DNA from: Peptococcaceae bacterium
GTDB lineage: Bacteria; Bacillota; Peptococcia; Peptococcales; Peptococcaceae
Length of the DNA stretch: 7,587 bases
Direction: 5' to 3'
NCBI GenBank assembly: GCA_017532485.1
Contig: JAFXJE010000051.1
Location: 1 to 7,587, forward strand
A program made the translations under genes and the position numbers. Below, one piece after another: positions 1-6,201 of the stretch. Each line of letters starts with the position of its first letter. Position 1 is the first letter of the stretch. A model generated the notes under the pieces. The model had not been told where the DNA came from and did no database searches. It saw only the letters and a program-made list of their open reading frames with translations.

Positions 1-1
1 A

Positions 2-706
2 TTTTTGCTGGATGGTGTAGTGATGAATGAGGCTTTGGCAGCATATTCTGAAACAAATGCCAGTGGTGTAGGGATAGCAGCAGCTTTGCGTGCGGAAAGA
101 GGTAAGGCATTATTAAGTGAAGGATTATTAACTAGAATTATGTTGAAAGTAAGCTCTGCTGCTGAAAGCAGATTAGATGGTTGTCCTTTGCCTACAATGA
201 GCAGTTCTGGTTCAGGCACAAAAGGTATTGTAGTTATCTTACCGGTACATGAAACAGCTGACACATTGGGCGTGCCTAAATTACAAAAATTAAGAGCTAT
301 TGCCTTGGCTCATTTGGTTAATCGTTATGTAAATGCTTATGTCGGCAAGTTATCACCTATGTGTACTTGCATAATGGGTGCTTCAACTGGTGTGGCTGTG
401 GGTATCACTTATTTATTAGGTGGTAACGATGAACAGCTTGGTTATGCAGTTAAAAATATGACAGGGACAGTTGCTGGGATGATTTGTGACGGTGGTAAGG
501 TTGGCTGTTCCTTAAAAGCAGCTACTGGCTCAGCCGCAGCCTTGTTGAGTGCCATTACTGCTATTCATCAAGCTCCATTACGGACTACGGATGGTATTTG
601 TGGAGAAACACCTGAAGAGTGTATTCGCAATGCAACAAGAATTGGCAATCAAGGTATGAGTAATACAAATCAGGAAATTCTGAAGATTATGATTGATAAA
701 CAATAA
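2..706 (+). CDS. L-cysteine desulfidase / UPF0597 (CyuA-like) family protein, 5' truncated by window edge
   Basis: This is the C-terminal part of a serine-dehydratase-alpha-like protein of the UPF0597/CyuA family. Characterised members are iron-sulfur L-cysteine desulfidases that release sulfide, ammonia and pyruvate. The frame is open to the left edge, so the TTG at 5 is not a real start; family members are roughly 400-430 residues, so close to half is missing. Visible family features are an SGSGTKGI loop (codons near 205-230), the segment MCTCIMGASTG with cysteines at 362-364 and 368-370, and MICDGGKVGC with cysteines at 485-487 and 506-508. These cysteines are the likely cluster ligands. 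The C-terminus ends normally with TAA. The next gene begins 35 nt downstream with no terminator between, so co-transcription is possible. The family call is firm; the exact substrate is inferred, because several UPF0597 members are uncharacterised. Confidence 0.85.
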   Translation, partial: FLLDGVVMNEALAAYSETNASGVGIAAALRAERGKALLSEGLLTRIMLKVSSAAESRLDGCPLPTMSSSGSGTKGIVVILPVHETADTLGVPKLQKLRAIALAHLVNRYVNAYVGKLSPMCTCIMGASTGVAVGITYLLGGNDEQLGYAVKNMTGTVAGMICDGGKVGCSLKAATGSAAALLSAITAIHQAPLRTTDGICGETPEECIRNATRIGNQGMSNTNQEILKIMIDKQ

Positions 707-741
707 CAGAAATTAACTAGCTAAGAAAAAGGGTGAGGATA

Positions 742-1524
742 ATGAAAGTTGCAGCTGATTTTCGTTTGTTGGCACGCAATGCTTTGCGTGGTAAGTGGAC
801 CATTGCCGTTGTTGCTGGTCTCATTGCAATGATATTAGGTGGAGTAGGTTCTACTGGTCCAGAGGTCAATTTCACCTATGACGGTCATCATAGTAATCTG
901 AGTGTAGATTATAGTGGAACGACAATTATTTCGACTAATGGTGGGGTAGCTCCTGAGTTAAAAGCTTTACTTTTTGGTGGTGCTCTTTATATAGGGCTGG
1001 CAGCAATTGCTTTTGCGGCTTTATATTTTATTTTATCCAGCGTAGTAGGTGTGGGTTATGCGCGTTTTAATTTAGAACTTATTGATGGAGAAGAAGCTTC
1101 TATTGGCAGCTTATTTACTTATTTATCGCATTGGAAAACTACAGCCTTAGCTAAATTGCTGCAGTTTGTGTATATTCTGCTTTGGTCATTACTGCTTGTT
1201 ATTCCTGGGATTATGGCGTCGTATAGCTATGCTATGACGAAATATATTTTAGCAGAACAGCCGGAGTTAACTGCACAAGAGGCTCTCGCTCGTTCTAAAG
1301 AATTGATGTACGGCAACCGTTGGCGTTTATTCTGTTTGCAAGTTAGTTTTATTGGTTGGGCTATCCTTTGTATTTTTACTTTGGCTATCGGTAATTTGTG
1401 GTTAATTCCATATATGGAAGCAGCAACAGCTGCTTTTTATCGGGAAATAACAGGCACTACGCAGACTAAACCTAGCTCAGAGGAAGCAGAAACTTATGAA
1501 TATTATTATTCCGAAGAAGAATAA
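742..1524 (+). CDS. DUF975 family multi-pass membrane protein
   Basis: This encodes a 260-residue integral membrane protein matching the DUF975 family, whose function is unknown. Hydrophobic segments lie near residues 20-37, 77-105, 136-158 and 198-222. The family signature is clear in the second half: IPGIMASYSYAMTKYIL (154-170), the TAQEALARSKELMYGNRW stretch (177-194), then IGNLWLIPYMEAATAAFY (216-233). A polar Gly/Ser/Thr-rich segment (about 38-70) between the first two membrane segments is probably exposed. The C-terminus is a short acidic, tyrosine-rich tail ending EYYYSEEE. I chose ATG 742 over the in-frame GTG at 733 because the GTG lies inside the likely ribosome binding site GGTGAGG (732-738). 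The gene follows the cysteine desulfidase gene closely and is separated from the gcv operon by a promoter and riboswitch, so a link to glycine metabolism is not implied. Confidence 0.85.
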   Translation: MKVAADFRLLARNALRGKWTIAVVAGLIAMILGGVGSTGPEVNFTYDGHHSNLSVDYSGTTIISTNGGVAPELKALLFGGALYIGLAAIAFAALYFILSSVVGVGYARFNLELIDGEEASIGSLFTYLSHWKTTALAKLLQFVYILLWSLLLVIPGIMASYSYAMTKYILAEQPELTAQEALARSKELMYGNRWRLFCLQVSFIGWAILCIFTLAIGNLWLIPYMEAATAAFYREITGTTQTKPSSEEAETYEYYYSEEE

Positions 1525-1525
1525 T

Positions 1526-1555
1526 ATTGATTTTTTGCTATAGATAAAAATCAAT
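1526..1555 (+). repeat. AT-rich inverted repeat just after the DUF975 gene (possible weak terminator)
   Basis: The arms ATTGATTTTT (1526-1535) and AAAAATCAAT (1546-1555) are perfectly complementary over 10 bp around a 10-nt loop, starting two bases after the DUF975 stop codon. The stem has only two G-C pairs and is followed by TCGTTATTG rather than a T-run, so it is a poor intrinsic terminator by standard rules. Its position between the upstream transcription unit and the gcv promoter fits a transcript-end structure. A chance AT-rich palindrome is also possible. Confidence 0.4.
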
Positions 1556-1577
1556 TCGTTATTGCCATAATTTATAA

Positions 1578-1605
1578 TTGACAATAAGAAAAAATTCATT
1601 ATACT
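1578..1605 (+). promoter_or_regulatory. Sigma-A/sigma-70-type promoter for the gcv operon
   Basis: A perfect -35 hexamer TTGACA (1578-1583) is followed after 16 nt by a -10 hexamer TATACT (1600-1605), one base from consensus. The predicted transcription start is near 1611-1613, about 25 nt before the first paired element of the glycine riboswitch. The surrounding sequence is AT-rich, as usual for housekeeping promoters in low-GC Gram-positive-type bacteria. I saw no operator-like symmetry overlapping it, so control is probably exerted mainly by the riboswitch downstream. Confidence 0.8.
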
Positions 1606-1635
1606 GAAGATAGATTTAAGACAAAATTGAATAAT

Positions 1636-1824
1636 TTTCGGATGAGGAATTTGGGAGAGAATGTTTAAGTACATCGCCGAAGGTGCAAGAGCAAAAAACT
1701 CTCAGGCAAAAGGACTGAATTCTGACGAAACTCTGGAAAGCAGTAATGCACCGACGAAGCAACTCTTACTTTGAAACAGTAGCATGAAAAGTAATGAAGG
1801 AATCTTTCAGGTAAATCAACAGAG
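1636..1824 (+). promoter_or_regulatory. Tandem glycine riboswitch (two aptamers with leader-linker kink-turn)
   Basis: This leader RNA has the conserved features of a glycine riboswitch. Aptamer I: P1 pairs GAATTT (1647-1652) with GAATTC (1717-1722); P2 pairs GAGAG (1655-1659) with CTCTC (1699-1703); P3 pairs ATGT (1661-1664) with ACAT (1671-1674). The conserved CGCCGAAGGTGCAA and CTCAGGCAAAAGGAC blocks are present. Aptamer II: P1 pairs CTCTG (1731-1735) with CAGAG (1820-1824); P2 pairs GAAAG (1736-1740) with CTTTC (1804-1808); a 7-bp arm pairs TTACTTT (1766-1772) with AAAGTAA (1788-1794). Its conserved blocks are GCACCGACGAAGCAA and CTTTCAGGTAAA. The leader TTTCG (1636-1640) pairs with linker CGAAA (1726-1730), flanking a canonical kink-turn. 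It precedes gcvT, the classic target. Binding glycine should favour aptamer II P1 and block the terminator that follows. The identification is strong; the switching direction is inferred from the overlapping pairings. Confidence 0.95.
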
Positions 1825-1875
1825 GCATGAAAATGAGAGCAAAGAGTTCTTGTTTTTATGCCTCTGTTTTTATTT
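1818..1875 (+). terminator. Rho-independent terminator, expression platform of the glycine riboswitch
   Basis: Bases 1818-1840 pair with 1846-1868 in an uninterrupted 23-bp hairpin (four G-U wobbles) closed by the 5-nt loop AAAGA. The outer stem AACAGAGGCAT / ATGCCTCTGTT is perfect. The hairpin runs into five T residues (1867-1871), then A and TTT. Its 5' arm includes CAGAG (1820-1824), which is also the 3' strand of the aptamer II P1 stem, so the two structures cannot coexist. This is the expected arrangement for glycine-dependent readthrough into gcvT. An in-frame ATG at 1827 lies within the stem and is not a plausible translation start. Confidence 0.92.
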
Positions 1876-1913
1876 GTACTCTATTTCACAAAAATCTAAG
1901 GAGGAAACAAGTT

Positions 1914-3005
1914 ATGGAAAAAAAGACACCACTCTATGACAGCCATGTGGCAGCTGGTGGTAAAATTGTCCCATTTGCAGGATATTTATTGCCTGTTCAG
2001 TACGAAACAGGTGTAATCAAAGAACATATGGCTGTGCGGGAAGGCTGTGGTTTATTTGATGTATCTCACATGGGCGAATTATTATTGGAAGGTCCTGACG
2101 CTTTAAATAATGTTCAGTTGGTAACTACTAACGACTGCAGTGGTATGTATGACGGACAAGTGCGTTACAGCCCGATGTGTAATGAAAAAGGTGGGGTTGT
2201 AGACGATATTTTAGTTTATAAAATTCATGATACAGCATACTTATTGGTAGTAAATGCTTCCAATAAAGATAAAGATGCAGCTTGGATTTCCGACCACTTA
2301 TTTGGTGATGTGAAATTTACCGATTTATCTGATGGTGTTGCTCAAGTAGCTTTGCAAGGTCCAAAATCTGTACCTCTGTTAGCAGAATTGGTTGCAGATG
2401 AAGAAATTCCTAAAAAATATTACAGCTTTGTGAAAGAAGCTAATGTTAAAGGTATTAAATGTCTCATTTCTCGTACAGGTTATACTGGCGAATTAGGTTA
2501 TGAATTGTACTGTGCAGCTGAAGACGGGACAAAATTATGGGATTTATTATTGGAAGATGGCAAAGCTTATGATTTAATTCCTTGTGGTTTGGGCGCTAGA
2601 GATACCTTGCGTTTAGAAGCTTCCATGCCGTTATATGGCCATGAAATGAACGATGAAGTGTCTCCACTGGAAACAGATTTAGGTTTCTTTGTAAAATTAG
2701 ATAAAGAAAACTTTATCGGTAAAGATGCTTTAGTTGCGGCTGGTGAACCAAAACGCTGTCGTGTAGGTTTAAAAGTAACAGGTCGTGGTATTGTCCGTGA
2801 AGAATGTCCTGTATTTGTAGGCGATACTCAAATCGGGATGACAACTTCTGGTACGCATTGTCCATTTATTGGGATGCCTGTAGCGATGGCTTTAATTGAT
2901 AAAACCTATAGTGAGGTTGGGACAGCTGTAGAAGTAGAAGTGCGTGGTCGAAAAGTGGCTGCAGAAATTGTTTCACTGCCGTTTTATAAACGTCCAAAAA
3001 ATTAA
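1914..3005 (+). CDS. gcvT: Glycine cleavage system T-protein (aminomethyltransferase)
   Basis: GcvT transfers the aminomethyl carbon from the lipoyl arm of GcvH to tetrahydrofolate, giving 5,10-methylene-THF and free ammonia in the cytoplasm. The protein has 363 residues, the usual length. Motifs seen: LYDSHVAAGGKIVPFAGYL (7-25), GLFDVSHMGE near 46-55, and GGVVDDILVYK (93-103), whose Asp pair (97/98) includes the conserved aspartate known to be needed for folate chemistry. Further on are SRTGYTGELGYELY and GLGARDTLRLEASMPLYGHE in the folate-binding core, then the C-terminal barrel with SGTHCPFIGMPVAMALID. I chose ATG 1914 because AAGGAGG (1898-1904) lies 9 nt upstream and the protein then starts like known GcvT. 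The frame extends back to an ATG at 1827, but that lies in the riboswitch terminator. It is the first gene of the operon. A 90-nt gap separates it from gcvH. Confidence 0.97.
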   Translation: MEKKTPLYDSHVAAGGKIVPFAGYLLPVQYETGVIKEHMAVREGCGLFDVSHMGELLLEGPDALNNVQLVTTNDCSGMYDGQVRYSPMCNEKGGVVDDILVYKIHDTAYLLVVNASNKDKDAAWISDHLFGDVKFTDLSDGVAQVALQGPKSVPLLAELVADEEIPKKYYSFVKEANVKGIKCLISRTGYTGELGYELYCAAEDGTKLWDLLLEDGKAYDLIPCGLGARDTLRLEASMPLYGHEMNDEVSPLETDLGFFVKLDKENFIGKDALVAAGEPKRCRVGLKVTGRGIVREECPVFVGDTQIGMTTSGTHCPFIGMPVAMALIDKTYSEVGTAVEVEVRGRKVAAEIVSLPFYKRPKN

Positions 3006-3032
3006 ACTTAATTTTTCATCTTATAGTTAAAA

Positions 3033-3052
3033 CATGGATATAATTATCCGTG
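3033..3052 (+). other. Small hairpin in the gcvT-gcvH gap; overlaps a TATAAT box
   Basis: CATGGATA (3033-3040) pairs with TATCCGTG (3045-3052), an 8-bp stem with one T-G wobble and a TAAT loop. No T-run follows, so it is not an intrinsic terminator. It could protect or delimit a processed gcvH mRNA. The same bases contain TATAAT (3039-3044), a perfect -10 box, but the matching -35 region (about 3015-3021, TTCATCT) is poor. An internal gcvH promoter is therefore only a weak possibility. This is the only sizeable gap between genes within the operon. Confidence 0.3.
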
Positions 3053-3095
3053 GCAATAAATAATATATTTAAACAATTTTTAGGAGGAAACAACA

Positions 3096-3473
3096 ATGAC
3101 AAATTTAGAACAATTAAAATACACCAAATCCCATGAGTGGGTATTAGAAAATGCTGACGGTACAGTAACAGTAGGTTTAACAGATTATGCCCAAAAAGAA
3201 TTAGGTGACTTAGTATTCGTGAACTTGCCAATTGAAGGTGACGAAGTAACAGCAGGTGAATCTTTCGGTGACGTAGAATCCGTAAAAGCTGTATCTGACG
3301 TATTTAGTCCTGTAAGTGGTACAGTGGCAGAAGTAAACGAAGAATTATTAGATGCTCCACAATTAATTAATGAACAACCTTACGAAGCTTGGTTAATTAA
3401 AGTAGAAAATGTAGGTGACAAGGAAGAATTGTTAACTGCTGCTGAGTATGAAGCTTTCATTCAGGGAGAATAA
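3096..3473 (+). CDS. gcvH: Glycine cleavage system H-protein (lipoyl carrier)
   Basis: GcvH is the small lipoylated shuttle that carries the aminomethyl intermediate from the P-protein to the T-protein and is reoxidised by dihydrolipoyl dehydrogenase. The protein has 125 residues, normal for the family. The start YTKSHEWV (9-16) and the core VGLTDYAQKELGDLVFVNLP (26-45) are typical. The lipoyl attachment site is FGDVESVKAVSDVFSP with Lys64 as the modified residue. The C-terminal stretch ending around YEAWLIKVE is also standard. A strong AGGAGG (3082-3087) lies 8 nt before the ATG. The stop codon is only 2 nt before gcvPA. It has its own long untranslated leader within the operon, unlike the genes after it, which may help raise its level. 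Modification by the ligase encoded at 6202-7185 is inferred from the gene order. Confidence 0.97.
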   Translation: MTNLEQLKYTKSHEWVLENADGTVTVGLTDYAQKELGDLVFVNLPIEGDEVTAGESFGDVESVKAVSDVFSPVSGTVAEVNEELLDAPQLINEQPYEAWLIKVENVGDKEELLTAAEYEAFIQGE

Positions 3474-3475
3474 TT

Positions 3476-4792
3476 ATGGGACATTATATACCTGCTACTA
3501 AAGAGGAACAGCAGGAATTATTAGCCGCTATTGGCGTAAAAGATATTTCTGAATTATTTACTGCTGTTCCAGAGGAAGTATTATTAAAAGAGCCTTTGAA
3601 TTTACCGGCTGGTAAATCTGAATTAGAAGTAAGAAGAATGATGGAAGAAATCAGCAGTCAAAATAAAGTATTTGGGACTGTTTTGCGTGGCGCTAGTGCT
3701 TACCAGCATTACATTCCTTCTATCGTGAAATATATTACTGCTAAAGAAGAATTTGTGACAGCTTATACACCGTATCAAGCTGAATTAAGCCAAGGTATTT
3801 TACAATCTATTTTTGAATATCAAACTATGATTTGCGAATTAACAGGCATGGATGCTTCCAATGCCAGCATTTATGACGGGGCTTCTGCGGCTGCCGAAGC
3901 AGTGGCTATGTGTCGGGAACGTAAACGCACTGTAGCACTCGTTTCTGCTACTACTCATCCTGATGTATTGGCTACTATTCAAACTTATTGCTATGGCGTA
4001 GGCGCAGAAGTAAGAATTGTACCTGAAAAAGATGGTGTAACTGATGCCGAAGCTTTAAGAGCAGCTTTAGCTGAAGATGTTTGCTGCTTCTATGTGCAGC
4101 AGCCAAATTTCTATGGCAATATTGAAGATTGCACAGCTTTAGGTGAAATTGCGCATAGTGGCGGAGCTAAATATATTATGGGCTGCAATCCTATTGCTTT
4201 AGCAGTATTAAAAACACCTGCAGCTTGTGGTGCTGATATTGCCGTAGGCGAAGGTCAGCCTTTAGGGATGCCATTAGCTTATGGTGGCCCATACTTAGGC
4301 TTCATGGCAGCAACTAATGCTATGACTCGTAAATTGCCTGGTCGTATCGTAGGGGAAACAAAAGATGCTGACGGCAATCGTGCTTTTGTTCTGACCTTGC
4401 AAGCTAGAGAACAGCATATTCGCCGCGAAAAAGCCTCTAGTAATGTCTGCTCCAACCAAGCTTTATGCGCTTTAACAGCTGCAGTATATTTAAGCACAAT
4501 GGGGCCTGAAGGTGTAAAACAGGCAGCAGTACAGTCTATGTCCAAAGCACATTATTTTGCAGAACAATTAGCTGCTATTCCTGGAGTAACTGTCAAAAAT
4601 CAAGGTAATTGGTTCCATGAATTTGTAACCACATTACCTGTGGATACAGAAAAAGTATTAGCAGCTTTGGCAGAAAATGATATTTTGGGTGGTTTGCCTG
4701 TCCAAGATGGTATCTTGTGGTGTGTAACTGAATTAGTAAGTAAAGAAAAACTTGACCAAGCAGCAGCAATTATTCGGGAGGTGTGTGCATAA
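3476..4792 (+). CDS. gcvPA: Glycine dehydrogenase (decarboxylating) subunit 1, P-protein N-terminal half
   Basis: GcvPA pairs with GcvPB to form the PLP-dependent P-protein, which decarboxylates glycine and attaches the remaining aminomethyl group to GcvH. Many bacteria, including most Bacillota, use this split form, whereas others have one protein of about 950 residues. The 438-residue length fits subunit 1. Motifs seen: HYIPAT at the N-terminus, AYTPYQAELSQGILQ (96-110), MICELTGMDASNASIYDGASA (118-138), GGPYLGFMA (270-278), and the highly conserved QAREQHIRREKASSNVCSNQAL (309-330). The PLP lysine is in the partner subunit, as expected. AGGGAG (3463-3468), inside the end of gcvH, serves as ribosome binding site, with a 2-nt intergenic gap. 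The stop codon overlaps the start of gcvPB by one base. Confidence 0.97.
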   Translation: MGHYIPATKEEQQELLAAIGVKDISELFTAVPEEVLLKEPLNLPAGKSELEVRRMMEEISSQNKVFGTVLRGASAYQHYIPSIVKYITAKEEFVTAYTPYQAELSQGILQSIFEYQTMICELTGMDASNASIYDGASAAAEAVAMCRERKRTVALVSATTHPDVLATIQTYCYGVGAEVRIVPEKDGVTDAEALRAALAEDVCCFYVQQPNFYGNIEDCTALGEIAHSGGAKYIMGCNPIALAVLKTPAACGADIAVGEGQPLGMPLAYGGPYLGFMAATNAMTRKLPGRIVGETKDADGNRAFVLTLQAREQHIRREKASSNVCSNQALCALTAAVYLSTMGPEGVKQAAVQSMSKAHYFAEQLAAIPGVTVKNQGNWFHEFVTTLPVDTEKVLAALAENDILGGLPVQDGILWCVTELVSKEKLDQAAAIIREVCA

Positions 4793-6198
4793 TGCAATTG
4801 ATTTTTGAAAAAAGCAAAGCAGGTCGCGGCTGCACACTTTTACCAGCTTGTGATGTACCAGAGGTACAGCTTCCTGAAGAATTAAAACGAGAACAGGCGT
4901 TGAATTTGCCTGAATTAGCAGAAACAGACATCAGCCGTCACTATACAGCCTTGGCTAAACGCGCTTACGGTGTTAATGATGGTTTCTATCCATTGGGCTC
5001 CTGCACAATGAAATATAATCCTCGGATTGACGAAGAAATTGCGGCTTTAACTGGATTTACAGGTGTACATCCATTACAGCCGGCTGAGACAACCGAAGGC
5101 TGCCAAAAAGTATTAGCTTTAGCTGAACAATATTTATGTGAAGCTACAGGTATGGATGCGATTACTTTCCAACCTGCTGCTGGTGCGCATGGTGAGTTTA
5201 CTGGTTTATTATTGATTAAAGCGTACCATGAAGCTAGAGGAGAACAGCATCGTAATAAAATCATTATTCCAGATGCTGCTCATGGTACTAATCCAGCCAG
5301 TGCAGTTATGGCAGGTTTTAGTGTAGTAACTATTCCTTCCGGTGCTGATGGCTGCGTAGATTTAGAGGCATTAAAAGCCAGCGTGGATGAAAATACAGCA
5401 GGCTTAATGCTGACAAACCCAAATACCGTAGGTATTTTTGACAGCAATATTTTGGAAATTACTGATATTATCCACCAAGCAGGTGGTTTGAACTATTATG
5501 ACGGTGCCAACTTTAATGCTATTATGGGCGTGGTACGTCCTGGAGACATGGGCTTTGACGTTGTGCATTTGAACTTGCACAAAACTTTTGCTACCCCACA
5601 TGGCGGTGGTGGCCCAGGCAGTGGTCCTGTAGCTTGTAAAGAAATTTTAAAACCATATTTGCCAGGATGTGCATCTTTAACAGGCGAACAGCCTAAATTG
5701 CAGATGAAAGCTTTTCATGGCAATTTCTTAGTAGTAGTTAAAGCCTTAACCTATATGTTGACTTTAGGCGCAGAAGGTATTCGCAATGCTTGTGAAACAG
5801 CAGTTTTAAATGCCAACTACATGATGGAAGGTCTGAAAGATTTGTATCCTGTAGCTTATGGCGAACGCTGCATGCACGAATTTGTTTTATGTTTGGAAAA
5901 CTTGAAAAAAGAAACAGGTGTTTCTGCTTTAGATGTGGCTAAATCCTTGATTGACCACGAAATTCATCCACCAACAATGTATTTCCCATTAATCGTGCAT
6001 GAAGCGTTGATGTTTGAACCAACTGAGACTGAAGCCAAAGAAACTTTAGATGAAGCTATTGCTGTGATGCGTGAACTTCATAAAATGGCTTATGAAGATG
6101 CAGAGCAGATGCATCATGCTCCACATCATGCCCAAATTAAACGTCCTGATGAAGTATTGGCAGCAAGACAACCAATTCTTCGTTATCAAGCTGATTAA
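4792..6198 (+). CDS. gcvPB: Glycine dehydrogenase (decarboxylating) subunit 2, PLP-binding half of the P-protein
   Basis: This subunit carries the pyridoxal phosphate site of the split P-protein. It has 468 residues, near the usual 480-490. Motifs seen: FYPLGSCTMKYNPRI (65-79), QPAAGAHGEFTGLL (127-140), PDAAHGTNPASA (160-171), the Schiff-base lysine Lys264 in LNLHKTF, and the glycine-rich HGGGGPGSGPV (270-280). The C-terminus has the family ending DEVLAARQPILRY, preceded by an unusual histidine-rich MHHAPHHA segment. The start is ATG 4792, not the in-frame GTG at 4783: GGGAGGTG (4776-4783) is the ribosome binding site and covers that GTG. The A of the ATG is the last base of the gcvPA stop (TAATG), so translational coupling probably keeps the two subunits at equal levels. 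Confidence 0.97.
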   Translation: MQLIFEKSKAGRGCTLLPACDVPEVQLPEELKREQALNLPELAETDISRHYTALAKRAYGVNDGFYPLGSCTMKYNPRIDEEIAALTGFTGVHPLQPAETTEGCQKVLALAEQYLCEATGMDAITFQPAAGAHGEFTGLLLIKAYHEARGEQHRNKIIIPDAAHGTNPASAVMAGFSVVTIPSGADGCVDLEALKASVDENTAGLMLTNPNTVGIFDSNILEITDIIHQAGGLNYYDGANFNAIMGVVRPGDMGFDVVHLNLHKTFATPHGGGGPGSGPVACKEILKPYLPGCASLTGEQPKLQMKAFHGNFLVVVKALTYMLTLGAEGIRNACETAVLNANYMMEGLKDLYPVAYGERCMHEFVLCLENLKKETGVSALDVAKSLIDHEIHPPTMYFPLIVHEALMFEPTETEAKETLDEAIAVMRELHKMAYEDAEQMHHAPHHAQIKRPDEVLAARQPILRYQAD

Positions 6199-6201
6199 AT
6201 T

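Noticed and set aside
1477..1674. Minus-strand open frame of 65 codons overlapping the gcv promoter and riboswitch
   Set aside because: It is low-complexity (Phe/Ile-rich) because the region is AT-rich. It covers a promoter and conserved RNA elements and resembles no known protein.
1661..1800. Possible tRNA or T-box leader in the non-coding region
   Set aside because: There is no T-box consensus or tRNA cloverleaf. All conserved blocks fit the two glycine aptamers instead.
3016..3231. Minus-strand open frame across the gcvT-gcvH gap
   Set aside because: It overlaps the conserved 5' end of gcvH and is composed of AT-rich hydrophobic codons with no family resemblance.
4279..4545. Minus-strand open frame inside gcvPA (also similar frames at 4600-4797, 4986-5264, 5404-5601, 6046-6273 and 7051-7278)
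   Set aside because: These are shadows of strongly conserved + strand genes and have no convincing ribosome binding sites or recognisable domains.
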